DNA from: Micromussa lordhowensis
Taxonomy: Eukaryota; Cnidaria; Anthozoa; Scleractinia; Lobophylliidae
Reading direction: 5' to 3'
Assembly: GCA_964020085.1 (NCBI GenBank)
Contig: OZ026605.1
Location: 7,360,528-7,424,527 of the forward strand
DNA length: 64,000 nt
The translations under genes and the position numbers were made by a program. Below the pieces are notes generated by a model, which did no database searches, had not been told where the DNA came from, and saw only the letters and a list, made by a program, of their open reading frames with translations. This document shows, piece by piece, positions 46,243 through 60,011 of the stretch; the stretch's first letter is position 1, and every line of letters begins with the position of its first letter.

Positions 46243-49200
46243 ATGGAGCTCTGGAGAACAATGGTCGCTGCCTTTTTTGCATTGCTCGTGTTTTCATCCG
46301 TGGAATCAAAGAAAAATAAGAAGAGAGACTCGCTACATAACCTGTGTAATAATGCTAATAATACTCGAAGCACGAAAAAGAACATCTTGGAACTCCAAGC
46401 ATTTTTCGACCTTAGCAAGGTACCGGACTTCCTACAGACAGTGACAAAGAGTGTTAGCCGTAGCACAGAACATCACCGGCTTTAATCCATCACGCCGTAT
46501 CTCAATGGTTTCATGAAGGTTAGGTTGTTAAACAGATATATATTTTCCTTTTTTGCAGGCATTTGCATGTCTGAAAGTTGAAACTTGCAGGCGTGTTCCT
46601 GTATGTTTTGTTGAAGATACACCCGACCTTGGACACGAAAGTCTGAGCGATTGTACACTGTGGAATCTGCTCCTTCTAGGACTACAGGTAAAGCGTGAAT
46701 TAACAACGAAAAAATGCACATTTTTTTCTTTCCCTGGCTTGTGCCTCGGCTTACAAAGCTGTATACAAAAAAGTACGGGAATAAAATCAAGATCGATCGC
46801 GTGCCACGCGTCATGTACAGTAGTAAAGATTGCCTCGATTTACTTTATCAATGTAAACGTATGTTGAATGTTCTTCGCTTTCAACTCTTAAGTGCAAGGC
46901 TAGCCATCTCTTGTTTTATCCACTCGCCTGAAGAAGGCAATGGTAGTCAAAATGGTTCATTGCTACCTAGAGCAAGCTTGTGCTTGTATAACCACAAATC
47001 CGCTTATTTACTTAAGTTAAGATTGTTCGCGAAACGAAAGTCATAAAAAAATCTAATGCTCTGACCCTTTGAAAGTTACATTCTAGAACATTTACTCTTA
47101 GTAGTACATGCTAAATAAGGAGTATGGTTTTTTGGTATATGGAGAGACCAAGAAACACAAACTATTTTAAAACTGTACAAACTAACACAGTGGTTTGGCT
47201 AAAACGTTTTAAACAAGAAGGCCTGAATGTGATACTACTTGTGTATTTTTCACTACCCCTTAGGGTAAAATTTCTGATGTCTTCCCTGCGGACAGAAAAA
47301 AAAAAACTATTTCAAAAGACTGCGCCTAATTTGAATAAAATACCCAAGCCCATTTTGTTTTTTTTTCCTTTCACGATTAAGCATTAGAACGACTCAAGAA
47401 CGAAATTCTCATCAAATTTCCAATTTGAAAAATTTGAGCATTCCTTCGTTCTTGACACGCTGACCTGCACAAGCTGTTTAGCATTCCTCTTCTTGCTTAA
47501 TTGGCGTCCAAATTTAGTTCAATAATGGAGAAGTGCTTCAGCTCTTCTAACCTATTGAGCAAAGCACTTCGGTGAAAGTGATTTTTTCGTCGACTAAGAA
47601 CGCCCGCCTGAGAACTTAATCAACTCGTGCATTGTGTTGACAGATCGATAAATAGCTGTCTTGATGAGGCCTTGTCGAGGGCAATTGTCTTCTCTAATTG
47701 CGTCTTTTAGAAGTCTCTGCCTCTAATTGCATCCACCGCTGTTGTATCGGTTGTCCCTGAAATAATATTTCTTGGAAATCGGCTCGGGTCTGACCTTGGG
47801 TAGAGCAGACATTTCTTAAACCAGCGAGTTTCTGTTTGTTGGAAGGTTGTTTTATCTGTGAATTGGTTAATGACAGCTGTTAAAGTCCGTCACAGTGTCG
47901 TTATTAAAACAGTATCAAGTTAGCCATCTAAAATTTTGACAGCAGCAAGTATCATAGCTGGATCAGATAGCGAGGAAAAAAAACAAACAAACAAAAAAAA
48001 CCGCACGGAAAAAAAAACAAAGAAATCCCTTTGATAAACCGATTTTACATTCAGTGAAAAAAAATAAAACGCTTGGAATGAATTTACTAAAGTGGCTAAT
48101 ATTTCATATTAAGGATTACTGGTTCAGTAGCAATCGTACTTGAAAGAAAGCTGGCTTAATATATCATTTGAATGATAATATTACCCTTCCCTTTGACATC
48201 CGATAACGAATTGGCCTCTTTTGCCACCCCTGAGTTTTGGCAGGAAACTTGGTGTTGTTTTCGAGTACTTTTGTGCTCTAAATTGGAGGTTGGCATCAAA
48301 CTGCTTTCCACTATTTTTAAAGCGCCACCGCACTTCGTGAGAAAAATTTGAAAAAGCAGCATTCTGTCTCATTAAAACAGAGCTTTTCGAAAACGCTCTC
48401 CAATCCCTAGGAATTTGAAAACGCCGTTTTTGCGTTTTAAGTCTGGAGGGAAAAACGGTGTTCGATTCCCCTGCCCGTGATTCGTGATCGAATGAATCTA
48501 ATAAAGCTAATCTGAAATAAACCCGGGACTTGATACTGTTTTTTAGCCTTGCTTTTTGTAGTTCGCCTAGACACGGAGCCACAATTCACAGTTCCTTCTG
48601 TTTCGTTTCAAGAGTTTCCCAACGAGGTCTTTAATATATATGACCAATTGACAGAAGCTAGAAGCTAAAATCTCCACACAAAGCTTTCATCGATCTTTTC
48701 GGCTTCCTAAACTGAAAGGCTCTTCGCGAAGAAACGAGACATAAAGGATTTTTCGGATGGATCATAATTAATTAAGATTAATTAATGGTGTCGTAATAAG
48801 ATTTACTGCAAATACCTTTATTTAATTTAAGCTGCTTCCTCAAAAAATGTCTCTACCATAACTGGTCCTTTATCAACCCAGACATTCCTACAATAGAGTT
48901 AATGCTAAGTACGTTTGAGTTCAACTATTTCCGGTAATTAGTGGGCCTCTTTCATGAAACTCAAAAGAAGTGCGCTCTCACCATACCACGAATACTCAAA
49001 GAAATACCAAAAAGTTGTTTTCGTTTCACTGTTTTTTTCTTATGTAATCGTTGAGTGATCTTTTTCGGCGAAAATAACCGAGGATTTATCAGGCAATGCA
49101 ACACGTTATAAGAGGCAACCTTGTGACTGAATGCATTTATGAGAAGCTTTTTGGCCTCCTGTATTTTATCCAGCCTTAATTGTTCAGTTCGCCGGCCAGA

Positions 49201-52200
49201 AGCATGCTACCCATCTTACGTTCTAATTCACTTCGTTCAACCGAACGTAAATTATTTTGCACTTTAAACTCCCTGTAAAAGCAGAAAACAAGAATACGAC
49301 AGGTTGTAGGATGGATGCTCTAGTCAAACGGTGAAAGCGACTCGAACCACTTGCGAGAGAGAAAGAGTGTTCTGTGCAATACTGGATATAAAGCATACAG
49401 ACATAAAGAAGGATTAGCAAGGGACACGCCGTAGGGGTGTATATTCAAGAGGTGACAAAAGATAATTAAAGGCTCCAAATACCTTCCGTACCAAGAGAAA
49501 ATACATAAGTAGTCGGGTCAACAACAACAACAAACTTCATTGATTGACAGAAATGTGTACTGAGAATTCGATAATTTGATAGTGTACTGCCAGACGGTGT
49601 TATCTTACAAGAGATGAGTGCTAAGAATTTGTACTTTTTTACTATCCTTGAATATTGAATCCTCTACCACACAAAGATAACTAAAGGTGAAATCAAGTTT
49701 ACGTCAAAAGGATTGGACAACATAGAGGCACAGTTTACAATTCCTTGTAACTTTTATAATTCAGAATGTGATATTTATAAGGATGGATTTCTGCAAATAA
49801 ACAAAATATTCTAAATAATTGTATAAGTGCACATTAATTTGAGCTGTCATTGGACATTCACCGATATCACGCCTACCTTTTTGCTGTCGAGACAGTTCCT
49901 ATCTCTATCAAGATCGATCATAGCCTCTTGAACAATTCGCTCTTTTTCAAAAGATAATAAAGAACCCGTTTTCGTTCTTCGTTTGGGGTGTGTCGGGTGT
50001 TCCCTCGCCTTTGCTGGGAACTGTTCTTTCGGTTACATCCGGGTTTCACTCTTTTTGTGTAGAGACGATGAGAAAATAAACGCTGACGCCGCAAGCGCGG
50101 CCAAATCATCTCCAACTCGGTCGTTACATATCTTCGCTGTTTACAATACTCAGCAAACCAAGCTCAGCCGCTACTGCGCTCGCCTTACATATAAAATATA
50201 TCCAGCTTTATTGATCAGAGACCATAATGTTCATTAATTACCTCCTCAATAACTCTCTTGTCATAAGACTGAGAAAATTACTTCATTGCGATTGGCTGAG
50301 AGCAAGCAAAATTTAGTTTAAGCTGCAGTGCAATCCTCCTTAGAAAAAAGAACATGGCGACTGGTGCATCTACTCATAATTATTCTCACACGAAAACTTT
50401 AACAACGCTTATAAAAAGGTACAGAACATCTTCAAATTTAGTATACACCATGTCGTTAGCACAGGGATGGGACAAATATTCAGACAAAAATATGGCTTTT
50501 TTGTTCTTTATGTAAGGCTCGCATGGTATTGTGGTAAAATGTGGAGCCGCCATCTTTTTTCCGGGGATTGCAAATTTAAGGACCGATTTATTACACGATA
50601 CGACTTTGTCGCATACGACAAGCTCACGACAGGCCTGCGACATGACTTATGACCATTAACATGCGCACGACATTTTCGCTTACAAAATTAAATATGCAAA
50701 AGTTTGCACCGAGATTTTCGGAGCGAGACTTCCAACAAACGGTAAACAAATATTTTAGCTGTCTTGCGTTTTCAAGTGAAAAAACTTTCCAACGAGATGT
50801 TTGTCGCTTTAATCCGTTCCGTGCTTTTCAAAGAAAGGGCTCGCGCGCGTTCGTAATTTTCCCAGTTCGGTCTAATCAATGACAAATCGTATTAAAGATC
50901 GAGGAATTAGGGATTTAGAATATTTGAACTCGCCTCCTTAAGATATCGAGCAATTTTGAAACAATTTAAGATGGCTCACAACCGTTCCCTGCATGTTGTT
51001 TCTACTTTGATAGATTAATACTACCACCCTTTTTTTAAGTTGACACTTCAGTTATGGCATCAAAACAAATGCCCAAACATTTCATTAATTAACTTAGTAC
51101 TGACTTAGCTTGGTCTAATTGGATTTGCCTCCACTTTTATCGCAGACAAATCGCCGGATAGAGCCTGTGGTGGAAAATCCTATGGTAAGTTCTCATTTAT
51201 TAATTATGCCACGAAATATCAGGCAACGTTTTACGTTCATTTTTTGCTTTTGAGCTAAAGAACGACATTAATCGGGGCAAATTAATTCTTTGGGACAGTT
51301 TAGTCATGCCATACTTTTTCAATATTTATAGCAGACATTTTAGTAAATGATATGCAGTGTCCACAGAATGAGGCTAACCTTGTACGAAAAAAACATATGA
51401 ACTTTTCTTTGGGACCAAAACAAATTATCCGCTGTAAGAGAGTGTGGGTTGCGCTATAACTGAAATATTTTCCTCTTAGGGTCCCACTTTTCTATCTTAA
51501 ATAAACGGCTTACACCGATCCTGGACTTTATGTCCCATTAATCAGAGGTACGTTTGACATTAAAACTGATTGACGAAACCGTTCTTCCGATATACACTTG
51601 GGGCATTTAGATCTTGATCATAAATCAAATCAGTCCCATTTGTAAGAACTAGTGAGAAAGACTAACTGGATCTATCAAGTGAAAATTTGGACTGATGTTG
51701 TAGTTCTCGCCATCTCGTTCCCAGACCGTCACACTAAAACGAAAACCGAGACGGCTTGGGTACACGTTTTATAGTGGCGTTCCGTGAGAAATGTGGATTG
51801 TTGACCCTGAATTTCAGGCAATTTCCATTGGGCTTCATACGGTTATTAATATATTTTTTTCTTTAACAGAGTGCTCGATACCATGGCAAGTCTCGCATGG
51901 ACTATTCCTGGGACGAGGCAGTCAGTAACCTGTGTCATGGAGCCAGCGTGTATCGCTTTGTAAGTCTAGGAAGCGACCTAGGAAACCCCAGCAACAATGC
52001 TAGTAAGTGTATAATTGTCGTATCAGTTACTTTCATTTTGTCCTCATGACCAGATCGGAGATGCTCGACGGAAAATTTGAATTAAATCCCCAAAGGACCA
52101 ATCTGGGCGTGGCTCGAGATTTATTTCACCCCTAAAAGATATCACTTAAAACGGAATAGGCTTCCGCTGTTCAGGAAAGGAGCGCGTGCTAGTACATGTA

Positions 52201-52841
52201 GCTAGGTGCGGAAAAGGTCTCTGAGGATTTTGTTTGACCCAAACAGCAAGGAATATGCGACTAATGCTGAGCTTGAGCGTGACTTGCGTGACAGTGACCG
52301 TGACGTTTATGGGCGTACCATCGAGGAACAGGAGCGTGACCGTGATAGTACTGTTATCGTGGCGGTGACCGTTGCTCTAACGTGATAGTGACCGTGACGG
52401 TAACCGTGACCGTGACCGTGACCGCGGCATTTACCGTGATCATAACCGTGAACATAACTACCATTAATTCAGTTGCCAGTCAGTGTAAATACCACGCTGT
52501 TTAGTCACCTTATACTTCTCTGTTGTTTGTCTTCAGCTTCCCGAAATTCCACTGGTACATTGCCGACTACAGCTCCAACTAACGCTCGGCATAGAAAAAG
52601 ACAAGGCGGACCCTTAAACAGGTTTATAAGGCGGTTAAGAAAATTAAACAAACACAGCTCCAGCAGCAATTCTACTTGTGAAGAGCTCAAAGGATGCCAA
52701 CGGATTTGCGTAGGGCAGAACGAGAAGTTGACAAACGTGTCGGATTGCAGTACGTTCAAGATCCACTGCAATTCAATAAAGCTCGTCAGAAAGTCGGCAA
52801 AGAGTAAAAGTCAAAAGGGGAAGAATAAAAAGCCAAAATAA
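46243..52841 (+). CDS. secreted cysteine-rich basic proprotein, copy 2
   Basis: Exact repeat of the gene at 37458. Exons are 46243-46419, 46559-46687, 51146-51184, 51870-52002 and 52537-52841, with the same splice borders and the same 260-residue product. It has its own complete promoter region and final exon, so both copies could be expressed. I found no base difference between the two coding sequences. Identity extends through introns, which points to a very recent event or to an assembly duplication, not to selection on the protein. Confidence 0.7.
52275..52455 (+). repeat. GTGACC minisatellite, copy 2
   Basis: Identical array in the second duplication copy. Equal length in both copies of a normally unstable tandem repeat argues for a very young duplication or an assembly artefact. 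Confidence 0.8.
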
Positions 52842-53523
52842 GATCAGACAAGTAAACGAAGGATTTGGCATAGAATGTCTACCTGGATCATAAGGACATA
52901 CTGAAATCTTAAAGATTCTCCAAGAGTGTACGAAAACTTAAGGTGTAAGATGATCATAGAACTCTCTGCGGACAAAGTGCGCAGAAGTTCAGCGAACCTA
53001 GAAGTCGGGCAATTAAGATAAAGATAACAAAGAGAATCTTGTTGTATGGCGACAAGTTTTTTAGATTAATTTAGTCAGGTTCCTCAATTTGTTTCCTGGT
53101 CGTCTAGTTATGGTTTCTTTATAGTGGATTGATTTCCTCCTCAACTGATGTTTTCATATGCTCAACCGGAATTTAACTCTTAAAGAGTAAAAAAACGTAC
53201 ACAGCTTGTAGCGAGATAACTTGGAGAAATATCACTTAGGTTTGCATGCGGTAAAGAATATGAACAAGTCAGGCTAAAAAAAAGGAGTTCAAATATACAA
53301 TGTGAACCAACCGACGTTGTTAACCAACGGAGAAATTAAAAAAAAAAGTTTTATTTCTGCGGTTAGGCCTGCAGTTCACAGTAATCCGTTACGAAAACGG
53401 AGCTTTATGAAAACGCTTTCAAAACAGAGGAATTTAAAAACGCCGGGTTTTCGTTTTTGTGTGGACTGTAAACATTTTGAAAACCGAGCTCATTGAAAAC
53501 GATGTCGTGACGATAATCATATA

Positions 53524-53982
53524 CAGTGAAACCTGTATTAAGCGGACACCGTTGGGACCCTCACTAGTGTCCGCTTAATACAGGGTGTCCGCTCTAAACA
53601 GGTTCAGCAATAATAGTTAATTATTAACCCTTTTTTAACACAGTATAAGATCAAAGACTGCTCTTAGCATAATGTCCAGACAGTCAATGCATCAATCTGG
53701 AATAATCTACTGAGCTTAAAACCGACATCGCTGAACAATGTTAACGGTGTCTGATCTGAGCTTTTAGAAGTAAAAAGCCCTTGAAGTGTCCGCTTATTGC
53801 AGGTTTTGTGCAACAAAATGGCTTAATATTGGTGTCCGCGTTCCGCAGCTTAACAGAGGTGTCCGCTGAACGCAGGTTTATTTTACAGTAACTGTGGGAA
53901 GAAAGTTTAGGGACTCAAGCTGGTGTCCACTTAATAGAGGGTGTCCGCTCAATATGGGGTCCGCTTAATACAGGTTTCACTG
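53524..53982. mobile_element. TA-flanked pogo/mariner-type MITE
   Basis: Ends CAGTGAAACCTGTATTAAGC and its exact complement, flanked by TA at 53522-53523 and 53983-53984. The body repeats GTGTCCGCTTAATA-like blocks in both directions. No transposase. The end motif CAGTGAAACC is common in animal pogo/Tigger-type elements. Confidence 0.83.
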
Positions 53983-54506
53983 TAATCTCCTTACTCGAGT
54001 TTTCCTAAAAAGACAAGTCCCAAATGACTTTTGATTGTTGCGTTTTTAAATTCCTCCGACGTAGTGTGGACAGAAAACGTTTGATGCGTTTTCAGAGTGA
54101 GACCTTTGTTTTCAAATTCTTCCGGCGTAGTCTGTGTCAGTAAACGGGGCCTAAGCCATTAATCACTGCAAACAACAAAAACTTTTGATAGAAAAAATAC
54201 TGGTAGTTATATTACTGGAAAACAATGCATTTGTAATGGGGCAAAACTCCATTTTATTGCCTTGACACGCCTGTTAACGGAAGACATAAGAATTAGTGAC
54301 AATATTGTATGCATTTAGTTCTGTAAGTTAAAGACTGTAATTGTACATAGCACACGTAGTTCTTGAAAAGAACGGATAAATAAATGTTTTAAACAGGACA
54401 GGAGTCATGACTTTTTGAATCCCTTTAATTGTAGACTGCATTGCGAACCTGTTTGCAGGAATTATCTCGGTAGACATCTAACATGATTCCACTACCAGCG
54501 TGGGAG

Positions 54507-54790
54507 GCGTTGTAGCCTTAAGGTTAGTGCGCTCGTCTCTGGATCGAGCGGTCTGGGTTCGAGCCCTGTCCCAGGACATTGTGATGTGCTCTTAGGCAAG
54601 ACACTTTACTCTCACGGTGCCTCTCTCCACCCAGGTGTACAAATGGGTACTGGCGAATTTAATGCTGGGGGTAACCCTGCCATGGACTAGCATCCCATCC
54701 AGGGGGGAGTAGAAATCTTCCTAGTCGCTTCATGCTACAAAAACAGGGATAAGCTCCGGCGTGATCAGTGAGCCACTTGGCTGTTATGCT
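54507..54790 (+). repeat. tRNA-headed SINE family, copy
   Basis: The tRNA-like head includes AAGGTTAGTGCGCTCGTC and GGTTCGAGCCCTGTC, then the same body blocks as 23768 (AAGACACTTTACTCTC, AGGTGTACAAATGGGTAC, GGGGGTAACCCTGC, GCTTCATGCTAC). It is the best kept plus-strand copy. Confidence 0.82.
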
Positions 54791-55204
54791 GACTTACTTC
54801 TTACTATCAGCACTAGCGAAGTTTACGAATTACAAAAGAATTCAACGCTGTATACTTACTACTTAAAATTGTTGGTAAAAAAACCTAAATTACTTTTTTC
54901 CATGCAGGGAATGCTTGTCCATAGCAGGAGCCCATCCATAGTTAATAGATGAGCATTAAATTGCCAATTACTCGATTTTCGACGGCCTAACAATTATTGT
55001 AAAATGATATTCAACTTCTTAAGGAAGTTTGGGCCTTTACAAGGTGGACTGAAACATATTCAAAAAGAAATAAAGTAATGTAATCCAAATTGATACTGAG
55101 TTAGTAGATTCAAGTCTTCCCTCCGCAATTTTTTATCTTGTGCCACCTATCCTTTGGTGGACTAGGTGAAAGAGATTACCTAGAAACACAAGGTTAATAT
55201 TAAG

Positions 55205-55480
55205 TTTTTTACGATAACTGCAGAAATTCTCGCGCGCTCATTGGCTTATTTGTATCGTCAATATGCGGACAGACACATGAATTTCAAATTCGTGCGACGC
55301 GTCAGCGAGCGAGAGCGGGCAATTCGACCATTTGTTATCGTAAAAAACAAATTCGTCATCACATTGTCAAAGTAGTCTGCGGATCCACTCGGCTATCACC
55401 TCGTGGATCCATAGCTACTTTGACAATGTGATGACGAAATTTATGATCACTAACAGGACAGACGCATGAAAAACTGACGT
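55205..55480 (-). mobile_element. foldback MITE family with TTACGATAAC ends, copy 3
   Basis: Inverted relative to 29357-29690: TTTTTTACGATAACTGCAGAAATTC at the left, then GGACAGACACATGAATTTCA, then the central hairpin with CAAAGTAGTCTGCGGATCC and GGATCCATAGCTACTTTG. A poly-C run follows at about 55590. Confidence 0.78.
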
Positions 55481-56516
55481 TCTCTCTACTGCTGAGCAGC
55501 CGCGCCGCAATATCATGTCCAGATTGCCACTATTCATTCTTCTATTGAAGCCATACACCCTACACTCCCCCTCTGCCTCTGTCACTCTTTACTAACCCCC
55601 CCCCCCCTCCCCACCACCACCACTAATGTTTGGATTACATTTTGAGCTGTGGAAATCGGGCTCTGGTATGATATGAACAATTATGCCGACCTCAGAGGAT
55701 ACCTCCTGATATTTTCTGCTGTGGTCTACTTTGGTTTCGGCAGATAACACCCACCTTGGTCTACATAATTCTTCATACTATACTCAGCATCAACCAATAT
55801 CTATTATGATCAATGTTCTGATATCAATATGCCCCCATTGATCGTTTTAGATACGACAGCTTCTTCCTCACTGAATCAGTATATTATGCTTTTAGCATAA
55901 AATCATATCTAAGGAACTACATAATTAATATAAATATTTAGAAGGATAAAGTTGAAGTACAATATTATTAACGCTCCATAAAACTAAATGGATTGCGTAA
56001 TTTGAGAAATAATCTAATTAAGAATATTCCTATCATTGGCAATCCATGCAGAATTTTTAATCATTCAATTCACAAGCTAAGTTGGAGAGCGATTTATGGC
56101 CTTATGATTAGCCCGCACACGAACAAAACAGCAAACCAACTATCACAAAACTAAATCTGGAACACGGCGATAAATTGAAATAGAAGTTTAAAAAACAGCC
56201 GTCGGCATAGTTCACGTTCCCCAGACAACGCAGAATTTGCGGACCATTTCACGTTGTTGTTTGCATAACGCACGTGCAAAGCCATTGTTCTGCTCATTAA
56301 ACCTTTTGTTTAACGACGTTGCCGTCTTGATTTTCTTAAAACTTTCTAATTAGGCGTATGGCGATTGAACATCACTCGCTTTTGAGCGTGACACGGGATA
56401 ACTGATTCTAAGGCTTTCTCTTTAGCGCACAATTGTAAACATAAGTAAGATGTGTGTAAGCAGTGCTCTTTGTTAGTAAAAGCTAGTAAAATATCGTGAC
56501 AAAAGGCTATACTTTC

Positions 56517-56829
56517 ACAGGCGGCCCAGACGTTGCTACATGTAGAAAATAATTTAATAAAAGTGGCTTACCTTATGTTTGCATTGTTTGTCTCTGAGTT
56601 CCTGGAGGCTGTTTAACTTCAGTGCCGAAATGGCTCTAGAAACTCAGAGACATCAACATAATGCAATGCAAACATAAGGTAAGCCACTTTCATTAAATTA
56701 TTTTCTACACGTATTATTTAGAGCAATTTTCGAAGCATTCTCATACATTGTCTTATAAATGGCTTAAATTGTAACGGAATCGCCAACAGCATTATGTCAC
56801 GCATTATTCAACGTCTGGGCCGCCTGTGC
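56517..56829. mobile_element. foldback element with nested palindrome
   Basis: Outer arms CACAGGCGGCCCAGACGTTG and its complement ending at 56829. Inner arms span AAATAATTTAAT, AAAGTGGCTTACCTTATG and TTTGCATTG, each inverted on the other side. The spacing between arms is unequal, suggesting an insertion or two nested elements. Confidence 0.75.
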
Positions 56830-59800
56830 TTAATTCAGCAACGCAATGCAAATGCACCAGTGACTTTGGCGGCTAAAACAGAGGGAGAGTTCAATCTGTT
56901 ACCTGCTTTGGCCGATTTCGTTCTCGTTTGTCAAAATGCCTTCAAACAATGGTGAACTCAGCTGCAGTCAAAGCCAACTTTACATTGTCAAATAAAACCA
57001 TTGTATAATTCACATATTAAAAAAAAAATCAACACTTCAAAACTTCAAAACTTGCTGTATAGTGCACGAATGCAGTTTTAACCATAAACCCCTACTGTGG
57101 TGTTTTGAAATGGGAATATTACGTGGAGCTAAAGTTGTTGCCTTTGGCAAAGGTAGAACGTTTGAGATGTAGAGCACCTGTCTTCTATCTTCCTTATGAA
57201 CTGATTCTATACTTAGAATTACAGATATTTAAGTATTGTTTTCCACACCTAGGACAAAGGACATTTCATTATGCATTTTATCGTTGATGAATGTCCGGAA
57301 ATTTGCTGCATCCGAACAGCACAACATATGCACTTAGTTTCGTGGCAGAAATTCTCAAACGGAATATTTAAACGAAGGAGCGTCAACAAGCAACGAGAAA
57401 AACTGTTGAAGGTGTGTACCTTATTTCAATTCTACTTTTATCGGTTTGAAGGAATTAAATAGAATCGTCTGATTGTAAGCTAAGTGAAAAGGAATTTGAC
57501 GAAGTTTTCCTTGCGTGTTGAAACCAGGTTCTTCCTTTCTGTCGCTTTCAGTTTCAAACGAACAGATAACTGAAATTTTTACTAGATCTGTTATTTCGAT
57601 TACCAGCCATATCTGAATTTTTTATGGGTTATAACTTTGAGTTAAAAGATTTGCGCATTTCGTACACTGTTTTATTCATTTTCGATTCATTTTTACGGGA
57701 TTTCAGTTATTGCGATAGACATTAACAGTTCATCTACGGGATAACGTTGATCTAACACAAAATAAAACCTAAAGACATATCTGCTTCCAAGCATCCACGA
57801 TCTTTACAGTTCCATAACTAAAACATTTGGCTTGCGTTCCAATCGGATAAAAGTGTAGTCCATTGCAGTTTTTTTCCATCTTAATTACCCTTCTGTATCA
57901 GTTAGAGAAATCATCTCCGGCAAAAAAAGTATTTAGCCTCTTAAATTTTAATGTAATGTCTTGTTAGTTCTAGAGACTAGCCTCCGAGGTTGATAAGCCA
58001 GTCTGTAAACATAAAGTTCAACTTTTCTGGCATATACTTTGAGATTTTCCTTCGAGTCAATATTAACTATTTTTGGTCAAAATAAATTTTTGAATTGAAA
58101 ATCTCATCGGGGTTGAATCTCCTGAAACGAAACACAAAATAAACTTCAACGTTAAGGTTCAAAAAGAGAACTCCTGGGTTTAAATTTGCTTCATTTTTTA
58201 TCTTTCATGTAAAGATGACGATGTTGTCTTGTTTTGCTATTACAAAGCCTTGTAGTTTTGCATTTCTACTCTACTTTGATTAATTTCGTTCCTAATAGGT
58301 TCATAAAAAATTAGATTAAAGTTCAAAATAGTGTGAAGCCAAAAGTCTAATTCGAAACGTATATATTTGATAATTTTAAACTCAAACTTTAAAGTACACT
58401 GCTATATATTACACACCTAAACGTCACAATTGAAATATTTATTTACGTTTGTTCCATGGGAGACTTAACGTAGCTCATGGGTCAAATTTAAACTAAATAA
58501 ATGAGGATTTCTTAAACAAATGGGTTGATTAAAAGACTTGGAAACACATTGTTCACCATATACCTTGCTATTAGCATATATTAACATATTTTTGAAGATT
58601 TCCGCCTTAAAATTCACGCAGTACTTAGCTGTTCCTCAATAGATCAACGAAAAGAGAAGTTATTGGGATGAACTAAAAGAAAAACGAAAAAAACAAAACG
58701 AAACACAAATCAAAAACTGAAAACATCAACGGCAACCGAAAACGCTGTATTCGACGTAACACTTAGTATCAACGTGGTAAATAAACCGATAGGAAATTTC
58801 GTAAAATAATTTTGATTCCCACACTTGAAATTGTCCCTAATGACAATCGAACATGTCTGGCAGTGAATCCAATAATAATAAAAGCGCTCGAAGCGAAATG
58901 GTTGTTGCGTTTCGAATTCAGTTATGAGTTTGCACAATGCAAATCATTTTGCAGTGCTCCGTTCGTTAAATTTCAGCTAGCACTATTTATTCTTAAAAGA
59001 ATTAACAATAAAGCTCATTTCCTTTTGACACAAGGCGACATTGAGATATCCAAGTCTTAATTACAGCCAGTAAAACATTCTTACAGGATCACCTGTCACG
59101 AATTAAGTGAAATTGGTTTGTACGCTGTGCGGACCTATCCAGGAAAAAAAGAGAGCCGCTACAAGCCTTGATGAAAAGAGCAAATAAACCAAACCAAATT
59201 AAAGAGAAAAAAAAACAGAAAAGAAAAACAAAAAAACAGAAAAGCAAGCAAAACAAAAAACGAGAGGAGTAGAAAAGGAGCCAAAAAAGTCATTCGTTTC
59301 ATATACTGAAATATTTAAAAATTACATTGTGTTTGTAATACTGTCATAAATTGCCTCCTTCGGATTTCGAAAAGTTTGATAATCCAGCCAATAGGCTGAT
59401 CTTTGCTCACGCCGATAATGCTACAATTAATAAGCGCAAGACGGCCTTCAGTCTAAAGGAGCTTTCCATTCGACTGGGGAACTCAGTTTCGAGACAGGTG
59501 CAAGCGGTCATGCCGAATTCTTAGGAAAGATCCCGGCAAATTCAAGAATTGTTGAATTTTCGAATCAAATGGAAGAGAGATTTCGAAAGTTTGGAGGTAG
59601 CTCAAAATAATGTCCTCTTTTCCGGAAATGCTGTTTCCACTCGCCACTAGAAAAGACCGGAAATTCAAGTACAAATTTTTGTTTTAAAAATCTTAACGAC
59701 ATGGCATGATTGTCCTTATTCAGATCTTGGGGTGAGGTGGGGTTCAGGGCAAGTACTGAAATTTAACCGTTTAGACCCTTGTAACTTTCCTAAAATTTAC

Positions 59801-60011
59801 CTAGATAGCAATTTGATATTGTAGTTGGAACAATAGGTATGCATGCCACTCCTCAAAGAACATGGTGTTTCTACGGCAACCGTATTTTGACATGCACATT
59901 TTTCAAAATTTGGAATTTTCTTGTTCTCATGAACAAAATCTAACTGTAATGCAGTTGTTGCCTTTTTAGGTCTTTTTAGCATCAGTTTATATTGATTTTG
60001 ACTTGTTTTAA
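56830..60011. other. region without recognised genes
   Basis: AT-rich sequence with an A-rich stretch at about 59200-59270. Open frames of 60 to 82 codons show no domain features, splice support or repeat-family resemblance. Confidence 0.5.

Larger units (their letters stand above)
44317..53101 (+). repeat. 8785-bp tandem duplication, copy 2
   Basis: Starts with GCCTCGTGCTGAGG, the inner part of the hairpin element's right arm, directly after the CCTGGTC that ends copy 1. It ends at the second CCTGGTC at 53101 and passes into unique DNA (GTCTAGTTATGG). It therefore carries only half of the hairpin element. Confidence 0.93.
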
